NCBI RefSeq assembly: GCF_004361815.1
Contig: NZ_SNWA01000003.1
Location: 558,001 to 622,000 of the forward strand
DNA from: Paraburkholderia sp. BL10I2N1
Lineage (GTDB): Bacteria > Pseudomonadota > Gammaproteobacteria > Burkholderiales > Burkholderiaceae
Length of the DNA stretch: 64,000 bases
Direction of reading: 5' to 3'
Shown here: positions 50,184 through 58,378 of the stretch, piece after piece
Layout: each line of letters begins with the position of its first letter
How positions within the stretch are numbered: the stretch's first letter is position 1
Program-made: the position numbers and the translations under genes
The notes under the pieces: model-generated
The model's database searches: none
What the model was told of the DNA's origin: nothing
The model's input: the letters and a program-made list of their open reading frames with translations, nothing else

Positions 50184-51890
50184 TCACCAGATCGTTTGTG
50201 CGCCGCTGGCATGCAGCGCGGCGATGTAGCCGAATACGAATGACGCGCCGATACTGCTGCCCGCGCCGGGATAACAGCGGCCTACCACGGACGCCGTGCA
50301 GTTGCCTGTCGCGTAAAGCCCCGGAATCACCGAACCGTCGTCCTTGAGCACGCGGGCGTATTCGTCCGTGACGAGTCCACCAGCCGTGCCGACGTCGCCG
50401 GGATACATGCGGACGGCGTAAAACGGCGCCTGCTCGATCGGGCCGAGGTTCGGGTTCGGCTTGATCGTCGGGTCGCCGTGGCAGCGGTCGAAAGCCCGAG
50501 AGCCTCGCCCATAGTCGCTGTCCACGCCCGTCCTGCAGAAACCGTTGAAGCGCGTCACAGTTGCCTGCAGGCCGGCGGCATCAATACCGCATTTCGCAGC
50601 CAGCTCGTCGATCGATCCAGCCTTGATCATGTAACCGCTGTCCAGCCATTGCTGCGGGATCTGCCCCTGCATCGCGGTGCCCCAGGGGTAATACTTACGC
50701 TGACGGCTGTCCATGACCACCCAGCTCGGCACGGCCTTACCAGTCTCCTTCTGGCGCTGATACATCCGCTGACCGATCTCCATGTAGGCGCCGGCTTCAT
50801 CGCAAAAGCGCTGACCGTCCTGGTCTACCATGATCGAGAACGGCAACGACAGGTCGAGGTGGTGCATGAAGGGCAGCGGCGTGCCGTCCGGCGCACGTGC
50901 GCCCTCGGGCAGCGTCTCATCGGGACCGAGCGAAGTGACGACCCACCAGGCTTCTTCCATGCAATCCACTGCGCCGCCGATCGCTACGGCCGCCTCGAGA
51001 ATCTCGCCGGTGTCGCCAGGGTTGGCGTTCGTCCAGTTACTGGAGGACGGCTGCGGCTGGTACTTGCGGCGCATTTCAGCATTGCGCGAAAAGCCGCCCG
51101 TGTTCAACAGCACGCCCTCGCGAGCACACACGCGCATTTCGCGCCCACCGCGCACTGCGATCACACCCCTGACGCGGCCGTCCTCGACGATGAGATCGCG
51201 CACCGGTGTATCGGTCCAGATAGGAATATCGGCACGCAGCGCCATTTGCAGCATGCGCCCCTGGATCGCCGCACCGTTTGAAACCAGCTCCTTGCCCGTC
51301 ACCTTCTGATACAGCATCCGGCCCACGAGCTGCATCGCCTTGCGTTTGCCGCCCCATGTACGCTTTAACAGGAACAACTCAGGGAACTCGTTCGAGTTCG
51401 CAGGAATCGACGGCCCCTTGTACCGCGAGAGTTTCGGAGCCCACTCGCCCAGTTCCTTGATGTCGAACAGTTTGGCCAGCAACGAGCGGCCGCGAGGTTC
51501 GCCACCCGGCAACGTGTCGTAGTAGTCGGACCAGCCATCACCATAGACAAACTGCATGCCCTGCTGTTCGAGAAACTCGGCCATCTTCGGACCCGTGCGC
51601 AAATACGCCTCCCGACGAGCCGGAGATGTTCCGGGACCCTGATACGTGACTGCCGCATCGAAATATTCCCGCGCGCGTTCGTATGAGTCGTGCACGCCGT
51701 GGCGCTTCATCACGTGATTGTTCGGCAGCCACCAGACACCGCCGGAGTAACCCGTCGAGCCTCCTACTTTTGGCTGCTTCTCAATGATGACGGCTTCTTT
51801 ACCTGCCTTCTTGCACGCAAGCGCGGCGCACATCGAACCGCCGCCACTGCCCACCACCACGAAGTCGTAGCTTGCATCCCAACTGGCCAT
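50184..51890 (-). CDS. FAD-dependent dehydrogenase, 3-ketosteroid Delta1-dehydrogenase-like
   Basis: A 568-residue flavoprotein of the fumarate-reductase/KstD family. The N-terminal VVVGSGGGSMCAALACKKAG binds FAD and the C-terminal ATGNCTASVVGRCYPGAGSSIGASFVFGYIAA matches the KstD signature, with the Tyr of CYPGAG that helps polarise the substrate ketone. Such enzymes introduce a double bond alpha,beta to a cyclic ketone. ATG 51890 is two bases after the Rieske stop; an in-frame start 49 codons upstream lies inside that gene. Its presence with a Rieske oxygenase recalls steroid ring opening, but the rest of that pathway is not here. Confidence 0.88.
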   Translation of the reverse strand: MASWDASYDFVVVGSGGGSMCAALACKKAGKEAVIIEKQPKVGGSTGYSGGVWWLPNNHVMKRHGVHDSYERAREYFDAAVTYQGPGTSPARREAYLRTGPKMAEFLEQQGMQFVYGDGWSDYYDTLPGGEPRGRSLLAKLFDIKELGEWAPKLSRYKGPSIPANSNEFPELFLLKRTWGGKRKAMQLVGRMLYQKVTGKELVSNGAAIQGRMLQMALRADIPIWTDTPVRDLIVEDGRVRGVIAVRGGREMRVCAREGVLLNTGGFSRNAEMRRKYQPQPSSSNWTNANPGDTGEILEAAVAIGGAVDCMEEAWWVVTSLGPDETLPEGARAPDGTPLPFMHHLDLSLPFSIMVDQDGQRFCDEAGAYMEIGQRMYQRQKETGKAVPSWVVMDSRQRKYYPWGTAMQGQIPQQWLDSGYMIKAGSIDELAAKCGIDAAGLQATVTRFNGFCRTGVDSDYGRGSRAFDRCHGDPTIKPNPNLGPIEQAPFYAVRMYPGDVGTAGGLVTDEYARVLKDDGSVIPGLYATGNCTASVVGRCYPGAGSSIGASFVFGYIAALHASGAQTIW

Positions 51891-51892
51891 GC

Positions 51893-53251
51893 TCAATCCC
51901 CCTGCGCAATGAATTCCCGCAGCGCGCGGTGGAAATTGGACACAGACGTCTCCTGCAACGGGTTCGTGCGCGAGCCTTTGAAACCCCGCGATTTCATGCC
52001 CTGCTGCACGTTCGACATGTTCTGGAAATCCTGCCACAGGATGAGACCGAAATTCTCCAGTGCGTTCTGTTTCCAGTCGTCGACACCGTAGTAGAACTCA
52101 CGCTTGAGCGGCGGCTCGGCACCGGGCGCATAACGCACCAGCGACCAGATATCGTAAATACAGGAATCGGGGTTGTCGCCATCCGGCCGCGCGCGATAGA
52201 ACAGCGCGCCATCAGGGTATGGCAGGAAGATCAGGTTCGGGAACACGTGCCAGTCAGCGCCCGCGCGCCCCATCTGCTCGAAAGAGATTTCGGGCCAGCC
52301 CGCGCCTTCGGCGACGGCTGCTTCACGCTGGAATTCCATGGCCTTCGCCAGCACTTCGAACTGGTTGCCGCTGGGCGCCATTTCGGTCAGCAGACGTTTG
52401 GAAGCTTCGTAGTCGCGCGCTGAATTGATGGCCTTCAGCGTGTCTTCCATCACCTTGAAGAAATTGACCAGCCCCTGGCGCACGTCTTCAGGCATCGGCT
52501 TGCCGGTACGCGATGAAGGGGCGCCGATGAAACGCTGTGCTGTCGCGTAGCCGAACATCCCGTGGCGTCCGTAGGCAAAACTGCGGGTGACATCGTCGCC
52601 GGCCACGTCGAGCAGTTGCGGGTGTGTGGCAGAAACGTGATAGCCCTCGTTGAATGCCTCAAGCGCGACCTTCCAGTTGCACGGCAACCGAATCGACTTG
52701 TACCAGCGGTAACGCATCTTTTCAAACTCGAAGCAGTTCGTGATTTCGGGTACGGGTTCAAGGAACTTTGCAAGTGGCTCCGCGTTGGGATCCATGTTGA
52801 TGAACACGAATCCACCCCACGTATCGACCTGCACTTCCTGCAGGCGCAGATCGCCGTCGGCCATGTCGGGGCAGCCTTCCCAATCGCTGCGATCGAGCAC
52901 GCGCGCGATGCTGCCGTCAAGGTTCCATTGCCAGCCGTGGTAGTTGCAGTGAAACTTCGCTGCCTTGCCGCAGCCGTTCGTCAGACGCCTGCCACGATGC
53001 TGGCAGACGTTGTAATAGGCCTTGATCTGGTCGGCCGCAGTGCGCACAACGATGATCGACTCACCGATCACGTCGAATGTCACATAGTCGCCGACGCCAG
53101 TCAGCTCCTCCAGCCGGCATGCCACCTGCCACACGCGCGGCCACAGGTTCCGGGTTTCCCGGTCGAGGAACTGCTTTGAAAGGTAACTATCCTTTGGAAC
53201 GAAATCGAGGCGGACGGCATGCTCACCCGAACTGGAACTCGTGTCGCGCAT
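51893..53251 (-). CDS. Rieske [2Fe-2S] non-heme iron oxygenase, large subunit
   Basis: A 452-residue oxygenase alpha subunit. The Rieske centre is C83-x-H85 and C102-x2-H105; the mononuclear iron site is NEGYHVSATH (His205, His210), with Glu202 where most families have the bridging Asp. No beta subunit, ferredoxin or reductase follows, so electrons must come from elsewhere, possibly the pair at 38-39.7 kb. First gene of the 13-gene minus operon, with a sigma-70 promoter and an operator upstream. Probably hydroxylates or demethylates a cyclic or branched substrate. Confidence 0.93.
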   Translation of the reverse strand: MRDTSSSSGEHAVRLDFVPKDSYLSKQFLDRETRNLWPRVWQVACRLEELTGVGDYVTFDVIGESIIVVRTAADQIKAYYNVCQHRGRRLTNGCGKAAKFHCNYHGWQWNLDGSIARVLDRSDWEGCPDMADGDLRLQEVQVDTWGGFVFINMDPNAEPLAKFLEPVPEITNCFEFEKMRYRWYKSIRLPCNWKVALEAFNEGYHVSATHPQLLDVAGDDVTRSFAYGRHGMFGYATAQRFIGAPSSRTGKPMPEDVRQGLVNFFKVMEDTLKAINSARDYEASKRLLTEMAPSGNQFEVLAKAMEFQREAAVAEGAGWPEISFEQMGRAGADWHVFPNLIFLPYPDGALFYRARPDGDNPDSCIYDIWSLVRYAPGAEPPLKREFYYGVDDWKQNALENFGLILWQDFQNMSNVQQGMKSRGFKGSRTNPLQETSVSNFHRALREFIAQGD

Positions 53252-53355
53252 TGATATCTCCTTCGTGGTATCGCCGGCTTGCTTGCTGATTCTGGATTCT
53301 TGTTATCCGGTTCGCCGGCCCGCGAAGGCTTCGTGGCGCATCGGTCGGTATATAT

Positions 53356-53399
53356 GAACATCGTTCAAAATACTAGGCTGACGTAAAGAACGTTGTCAA
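53356..53399 (-). promoter_or_regulatory. promoter and GAACATCGTTC operator of the 13-gene operon
   Basis: On the minus strand: TTGACA (53399-53394), an 18-base spacer, TAGTAT (53375-53370), three bases and the perfect palindrome GAACGATGTTC (53366-53356) covering the expected start of transcription. Seventeen bases (53357-53373) are identical to 20821-20837. Confidence 0.7.
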
Positions 53400-53411
53400 T
53401 CCGGGTGAACG

Positions 53412-54341
53412 TCAGCCCAGCGCCTCTGTGAGTGCTGGAACGGCTTCAAAAAGATCGGCTGCGAGACCATAATCGGCGACCTGAAAAATTGGCGCCTCGC
53501 TATCCTTGTTGATCGCAACGATGACCTTCGAATCCTTCATGCCTGCCAGATGCTGGATTGCGCCGGAGATGCCTACGGCGATGTAAAGCTGCGGCGCGAC
53601 GATCTTGCCGGTCTGCCCGACCTGGTAGTCGTTCGGCACGAATCCCGCATCCACTGCTGCGCGCGATGCGCCGACCGCTGCGCCGAGTTTGTCGGCGAGT
53701 GCATCGAGCAGCCTGAAGTTCTCGCCGTTCTGCATGCCGCGGCCGCCGGATACGACGATGCTGGCGGCCGCCAGTTCTGGACGGCTCGATTTCGTCAGTT
53801 CCCGGTCGACGAAACGCGCGCGTTCAAAGGCTGGCGCGACCTGCACGGACTCGACCGGCGCACTGCCTTCCAACAGCGCGGCGTCGAAGGTTGTCGTGCG
53901 GATGGTCAGGACTTTGACAGGATCGACCGACCTGACAGTGGCGAGCGCATTCCCGGCGTAGATCGGCCGCACAAAAGTATCCACCGCCTTGATGGCCACG
54001 ACTTCGGAAATCTGCGCGCAGTCGAGCAACGCGGCCACACGGGGCATGAAGTTCTTGCCGACGGCTGTCGAAGCAGCTATCACGTGGCTGTACGGCTGCG
54101 CCAGCGACACCACCAGCGCAGCGAGGTTCTCTGGCAACGCGTGCGCATACGCAGCGGCGTCCACGTGCAGGACCTTGCTCACCCCGCTTACTTTCGTAGC
54201 GTCGGCCACCGCACCAGACGCTTCGTAGCCGGCGACCAGCAGATGAACGTCGCCGCCGATCTGCATCGCGGCAGTGACCGCGCTGAGCGTCGCACGGTGG
54301 AGCATTGCATTGTCGTGTTCAGCAATAACAAGAATGGACAT
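53412..54341 (-). CDS. etfA: electron transfer flavoprotein, alpha subunit
   Basis: A 309-residue ETF alpha with the C-terminal FAD domain: [50 protein letters not shown], and VAINKD. It accepts electrons from acyl-CoA dehydrogenases together with ETF beta, which it follows by two bases. The pair appears dedicated to this cluster, presumably serving the dehydrogenase pair at 41.3-43.6 kb. ETF-QO is not in the window. Confidence 0.95.
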   Translation of the reverse strand: MSILVIAEHDNAMLHRATLSAVTAAMQIGGDVHLLVAGYEASGAVADATKVSGVSKVLHVDAAAYAHALPENLAALVVSLAQPYSHVIAASTAVGKNFMPRVAALLDCAQISEVVAIKAVDTFVRPIYAGNALATVRSVDPVKVLTIRTTTFDAALLEGSAPVESVQVAPAFERARFVDRELTKSSRPELAAASIVVSGGRGMQNGENFRLLDALADKLGAAVGASRAAVDAGFVPNDYQVGQTGKIVAPQLYIAVGISGAIQHLAGMKDSKVIVAINKDSEAPIFQVADYGLAADLFEAVPALTEALG

Positions 54342-54343
54342 GG

Positions 54344-55093
54344 TCAGATCACCTTGGCTTCATTGCGCAGTTTTTCGAGCAACGACTCGACGTCGGGCAC
54401 CATCATTCCGCTCTTGCGCGATGGCGGCTCGGTCACTTCCAGCACAGTAAGGCGCGGCGTCACATCCACACCCAGGATTTCAGGCGTCAGGGTATCGAGC
54501 GGCTTCTTCTTCGCTTTCATGATGTTGGGCAGCGTCACATAGCGCGGACTGTTCAGGCGCAGATCGGTGGTGATCACCGCGGGAAGATCTAGCGCAACGC
54601 GTTCGAGCCCACCGTCGATTTCGCGCGTCACGGTCAGCACGCCGTCCGCGACTTCTGTCCTGAAGGCGAAGGTGGCCTGCGGCCAACCGAGCAGTCCGGC
54701 GAGTTTCTGACCGGTCTGGCCGGCGTCATTGTCAATAGCCTGCTTGCCCAGCAGCACCAGTTGTGGTGCTTCACGCTCGACGATGGCGGCCATGAGCTTT
54801 GCGACCGCGAGAGGCTGTAGTTCGACTGCTGTCTCGACCAGGATCGCGCGATCGGCGCCCATGGCAAGCGCTGTGCGCAAGACCTCCTGCGACTGGGCGG
54901 TGCCAGCGGAAATCACGAGGACCTCGTTGGCGACCCCCGCTTCCTTCAGCCGCACGGCCTCTTCCACCGCGATTTCGTCGAACGGATTCATAGCCATTTT
55001 GACGTTGGCCAGATCGACGCCGGACCCATCGGTTTTAACCCGAGGCTTCACGTTGTAGTCGATCACGCGCTTCACCGCGACCAGTATTTTCAA
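54344..55093 (-). CDS. etfB: electron transfer flavoprotein, beta subunit (TTG start)
   Basis: A 249-residue ETF beta, exactly the family length when started at TTG 55093, which has GGAGAG just upstream and gives [14 protein letters not shown], the standard N-terminus. The frame is open 82 codons further upstream but that part is not ETF-like. [25 protein letters not shown] and the [22 protein letters not shown]-binding region are clear. A TTGACA promoter with an operator at its start point lies directly upstream. Confidence 0.95.
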   Translation of the reverse strand: MKILVAVKRVIDYNVKPRVKTDGSGVDLANVKMAMNPFDEIAVEEAVRLKEAGVANEVLVISAGTAQSQEVLRTALAMGADRAILVETAVELQPLAVAKLMAAIVEREAPQLVLLGKQAIDNDAGQTGQKLAGLLGWPQATFAFRTEVADGVLTVTREIDGGLERVALDLPAVITTDLRLNSPRYVTLPNIMKAKKKPLDTLTPEILGVDVTPRLTVLEVTEPPSRKSGMMVPDVESLLEKLRNEAKVI

Positions 55094-55115
55094 TTGACTC
55101 TCCAGACGCTTTTGT

Positions 55116-55159
55116 GAACAATGTTCTACATTCTGAACCTGTTCTTTCTCTGCTGTCAA
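55116..55159 (-). promoter_or_regulatory. ETF promoter with GAACAATGTTC operator at the start site
   Basis: On the minus strand: TTGACA (55159-55154), an 18-base spacer, CAGAAT (55135-55130), three bases, then the perfect palindrome (55126-55116). The stretch AATGTAGAACATTGTTC matches the plus-strand element at 56337-56353 in 16 of 17 bases. The palindrome also lies 96 bases before the MDR gene on the other strand. Confidence 0.72.
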
Positions 55160-55221
55160 CGACAACGCAGGTCCCTTGGAGGACGATTCAGGTACCCAGT
55201 AGACAATTACGGAGGCGACAA

Positions 55222-56232
55222 ATGAAGCTGTATCGCTGCGCACGGATGGAGGGTATTGCAGGGCTGGAGTTGCGTGAGGAACCGGATCTGCCGTCACCGG
55301 GGCCACATCAGGTGCTAATGAAAGTGAATGCCAGTTCATTGAATTTTCGCGAGCTGCTATTCATGAACGGGGCGCTCGGCGACTCGCTGCGGCCTGACTT
55401 CATTCCGGCCTCCGACGGAGCGGGCACCGTAGTCGCCGTCGGTTCCCGAGTGCGGCGCGTGAAGCCTGGAGACCGGGTCGTGGCGACTTTCTATGACAAC
55501 TGGACGGGCGGTACGATACCGCAGCACGCCGACACACTGGGACGCGGCGCGATCGTCGAAGGCATGCTGCGCGATAGGGCGCTGCTGAGCGAAGAAGAAC
55601 TGGTCACGATACCGGACCACTTGTCGGACGAAGAAGCAGCCACGCTGCCGTGTGCGGCCCTCACCGCCTGGAATGCGTTGTGCCTGCACGCGCCGCTCCT
55701 GCCCGGCCAGAGCGTGGTAGTGCAAGGAACGGGCGGGGTGTCGATCTTCGCCCTGCAACTTGCCAGGTTCTTCGGCGCGCGAGTCATCGCCACGTCCTCG
55801 AGCGACGCGAAGCTCGCCCGGCTCGCGGCATTGGGCGCCGATGCGACCATCAACTACCGCGACACGCCGCAATGGGCGGACGCCGTACTGGAGTTCACCG
55901 GCGGCCAGGGCGCAGACCTAATCGTCGAGGTCGGTGGCGCGGCAACCTTCGCCCAGTCGGTCGCCGCCGCCCGCAAAGGCGGCCGGATCAGCGTGGTAGG
56001 CATGCTCACCGGTGCACCCTCGCCCGGCGACGGTTTTTTCATGCGCGGTCTGTCTATCGCGCCGATTCACGTGGGTTCCAGGCAGGATTTCGAAGCCATG
56101 AACCGCGCAATCGATTTCCACCGGCTGAAGCCCGTGATCGATTCGACATTTCCCTTTGCGGACGTGCCGGACGCACTGCGTCACCTGGAAAGCCAGCGCC
56201 ATTTCGGCAAGATCGTGATCCGGCACGGCTAG
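55222..56232 (+). CDS. zinc-independent MDR oxidoreductase (quinone oxidoreductase-like)
   Basis: A 336-residue medium-chain dehydrogenase/reductase. The NADPH fold has [29 protein letters not shown]; the structural and catalytic zinc cysteines of alcohol dehydrogenases are missing, placing it with quinone oxidoreductases or enoyl reductases. ATG 55222 has GGAGG six bases ahead; in-frame codons to 55114 are rejected. Stands alone on the plus strand, divergent from the ETF genes. Confidence 0.9.
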   Translation: MKLYRCARMEGIAGLELREEPDLPSPGPHQVLMKVNASSLNFRELLFMNGALGDSLRPDFIPASDGAGTVVAVGSRVRRVKPGDRVVATFYDNWTGGTIPQHADTLGRGAIVEGMLRDRALLSEEELVTIPDHLSDEEAATLPCAALTAWNALCLHAPLLPGQSVVVQGTGGVSIFALQLARFFGARVIATSSSDAKLARLAALGADATINYRDTPQWADAVLEFTGGQGADLIVEVGGAATFAQSVAAARKGGRISVVGMLTGAPSPGDGFFMRGLSIAPIHVGSRQDFEAMNRAIDFHRLKPVIDSTFPFADVPDALRHLESQRHFGKIVIRHG

Positions 56233-56333
56233 CGATTGGGGGCGGACGGCTGGCCCCTGCCTGTGGCGATCCGCGCTGTTTCCGATCCCGGTGCCCCCGC
56301 GTATACCCCATTTCACGGCCGCCTTAAATTATT

Positions 56334-56353
56334 CATAATGTAGAACATCGTTC
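56334..56353 (+). promoter_or_regulatory. -10 candidate and GAACATCGTTC operator of an SDR gene
   Basis: CATAAT (56334-56339), three bases, then the perfect palindrome (56343-56353), the same spacing as at the ETF, Rieske and DUF1302 promoters. A further GTTC (GAATGTTC) follows. Confidence 0.6.
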
Positions 56354-56433
56354 GAATGTTCCAATCTGCCGTCGATCTACTGGCTATGCAGTTCGTCATC
56401 GGATAGCCGACGGTTCCTGGTGCAAACTCGCCA

Positions 56434-57228
56434 ATGAAAATGTTCTCACTCGATGGTCAAGTCGCGCTCGTCACGGGTGCCTCACGCGGTCTGGGACTGG
56501 CGATGGCGAGCGCACTCGCGTTCGCCGGCGCGACTGTCGTGCTTGCCGCGCGCTCGCGCGCCAGCCTCGAAGCGGCCGCCGCGTCCACTCGCAGCGCCAC
56601 TGGCGCCGGCAGCGAACGAATCGACTTCGAGCCATTCGATCTCACCGATCAGCCCGGCCTTGAGACGGCCGTACGGAATGTCCTCGCGCGCCATGGAAGG
56701 ATCGACATTCTGCTGAACAATGCCGGTATCTGCGAGTGGAGCGATTTCCTGCAATCGACCCCGCAGATGTGGCACCGAACGATGGACACCAATGTCACCG
56801 CGGCCTACCTGCTTGCGCAGCAAGTATCCCCGTCGATGATCGAGCACGGACACGGCCGCATCATCAATGTCGGCTCGTACGTTTCGGTACTCGGGCGCGA
56901 AAAGTTGCAGGCTTACGTGGCGAGCAAACACGCAGTGGCGGGCCTCACGAAGGCGCTCGGCGCCGAACTGGGACGCCACGGAATCCGCTGTAATTGCATT
57001 TGCCCCGGTTACTTCATGACCGACATGGCCGAGCCTGTCACATCGAATCCGCAGATGAAAGAGATCGTCCGGTCGCACATTTCCGTCGGACGCTGGGGAC
57101 GTCCAGAAGAACTTGGCGGCGCAGCCGTATTCCTCGCCTCAGAAGCCAGTTCCTATATGAACGGACAAATGCTGATGGTCGACGGCGGTGTCTCGGAGAT
57201 CCTCTGCTTCCCGATGTCAGTGGTCTAG
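56434..57228 (+). CDS. short-chain dehydrogenase/reductase (SDR)
   Basis: SDR of 264 residues: TGASRGLG, VLAARSRA after beta-2 (Arg, NADP type), NNAGICEW, a serine in NVGSYVS and YVASK. YMNGQMLMVDGGVSEILC ends the protein, slightly extended. No strong ribosome-binding site; the second Met (residue 3) is an alternative start. It is preceded by a perfect operator and followed after 76 bases by another SDR, probably in the same transcript. Confidence 0.92.
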   Translation: MKMFSLDGQVALVTGASRGLGLAMASALAFAGATVVLAARSRASLEAAAASTRSATGAGSERIDFEPFDLTDQPGLETAVRNVLARHGRIDILLNNAGICEWSDFLQSTPQMWHRTMDTNVTAAYLLAQQVSPSMIEHGHGRIINVGSYVSVLGREKLQAYVASKHAVAGLTKALGAELGRHGIRCNCICPGYFMTDMAEPVTSNPQMKEIVRSHISVGRWGRPEELGGAAVFLASEASSYMNGQMLMVDGGVSEILCFPMSVV

Positions 57229-57304
57229 CCCTTCTGTCGTGCGCAAGCGGCTTGCGAAGTCACGCAGCGAAGCCGTGTCATCAATCCCTCAAGAGAGTAC
57301 TTAC

Positions 57305-58108
57305 ATGAACACCAGGTCGTTGGCTTCGCTGCTGGATCTCCGCGGCAAGACCGCACTCGTTACCGGCGCGGCGCAGGGCATCGGCGAAGCCATTGCAATA
57401 CGACTCGCGGAAGCTGGCTCAGCCGTCGTGATCTGCGATATCAATGGTGAGCGGGCAGAACAAACCGCCCAGTCGATCAGGGACACCGGCGCCCAGGCCA
57501 TTGCGATCAGAGCCGACGTCGCCCGCGTCGCCGACACCCAGACGGCGATCAACGCTGCGGTCGAAACCTTCGGCAGCATCGATATCCTCGTCAACAACGC
57601 TGCACTGGTCGCCCCCTCGCCGGTCATGGAGATCGACGAAAAGCTCTGGGATACCGTGCTCGATATCGATCTAAAGGGCGTGTTTTTCCAGGCGCAGGCA
57701 GCGGCGCGTCAGATGATCGCCGCAGGGCGAGGCGGCAAGATCATCAATATCGCTTCGGTCGATGCCGTGCTGCCGGTTGGCGGACTGGTTCCCTACGATT
57801 CAGCCAAGGGCGGCGTCGCGATGATGACCAGGTCGCTCGCCAAGGAACTCGGCAAACACGGGATCACGGTGAACGCGGTCGCCCCCGGTGGCGTCGCAAC
57901 GCCGGGCGCGCGCGAAGCATCGCCAGGAATCATGGCCGTCCTCGGCATCGCGCCCGAAGCAATCGCCAATCTGCCGATCCGCTCGACCCTCGGCCGCTAC
58001 GCTGAACCTGACGACATCGCCAAGGTCGTCTACTTCCTGAGCACAGGTCTAGCCGATTACATGACCGGCGCATTCGTGACCGTCGACGGAGGTTATCTGC
58101 TGATCTGA
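57305..58108 (+). CDS. short-chain dehydrogenase/reductase (SDR)
   Basis: SDR of 267 residues with TGAAQGIG, VICDING after beta-2 (Asp, NAD type), NNAALV, a serine in NIASVDA and YDSAK. The end MTGAFVTVDGGYLLI is typical. ATG 57305 fits the SDR N-terminus; an upstream extension overlaps the preceding gene. Closest in general form to 3-oxoacyl-ACP reductase/2,5-diketogluconate-like SDRs; substrate unknown. Confidence 0.92.
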   Translation: MNTRSLASLLDLRGKTALVTGAAQGIGEAIAIRLAEAGSAVVICDINGERAEQTAQSIRDTGAQAIAIRADVARVADTQTAINAAVETFGSIDILVNNAALVAPSPVMEIDEKLWDTVLDIDLKGVFFQAQAAARQMIAAGRGGKIINIASVDAVLPVGGLVPYDSAKGGVAMMTRSLAKELGKHGITVNAVAPGGVATPGAREASPGIMAVLGIAPEAIANLPIRSTLGRYAEPDDIAKVVYFLSTGLADYMTGAFVTVDGGYLLI

Positions 58109-58153
58109 CCGGGCGCGGGTCGGACGGTTGCCAGCCGGCTACCCGAAACAACG

Positions 58154-58196
58154 TTGACAACCCCGGCATCGGCGTTTATATTTACGAACACTATTC
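58154..58196 (+). promoter_or_regulatory. strong promoter of the envelope operon with GAACACTATTC operator
   Basis: TTGACA (58154-58159), 17 bases, TATATT (58177-58182), three bases, then GAACACTATTC (58186-58196), one mismatch from GAAC-N3-GTTC. Transcription should start inside the operator, leaving a leader of about 190 bases before the DUF1302 gene. Confidence 0.75.
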
Positions 58197-58378
58197 ACCT
58201 TTTTCCATCTCGGGCGACGAAGAAAGCGACCTGCAATCTGGAGAGAGCCCGGTCAGCAGAACGCAGTGGTCAACGGTGGACCTCACTCCATCGAACGTTG
58301 AAAAAAGCGGACGAAGTTTCGCAGGCTTAATCGGACATCTGAGCAGTCGGCCAAAAGGTTCAACATAGAGGAGACAAA

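Noticed and set aside
50184..53251. Steroid ring degradation locus
   Set aside because: KstD-like and Rieske genes are suggestive, but no meta-cleavage dioxygenase, ring hydrolase or other Hsa/Tes-type gene is in the window. Kept only as an alternative.
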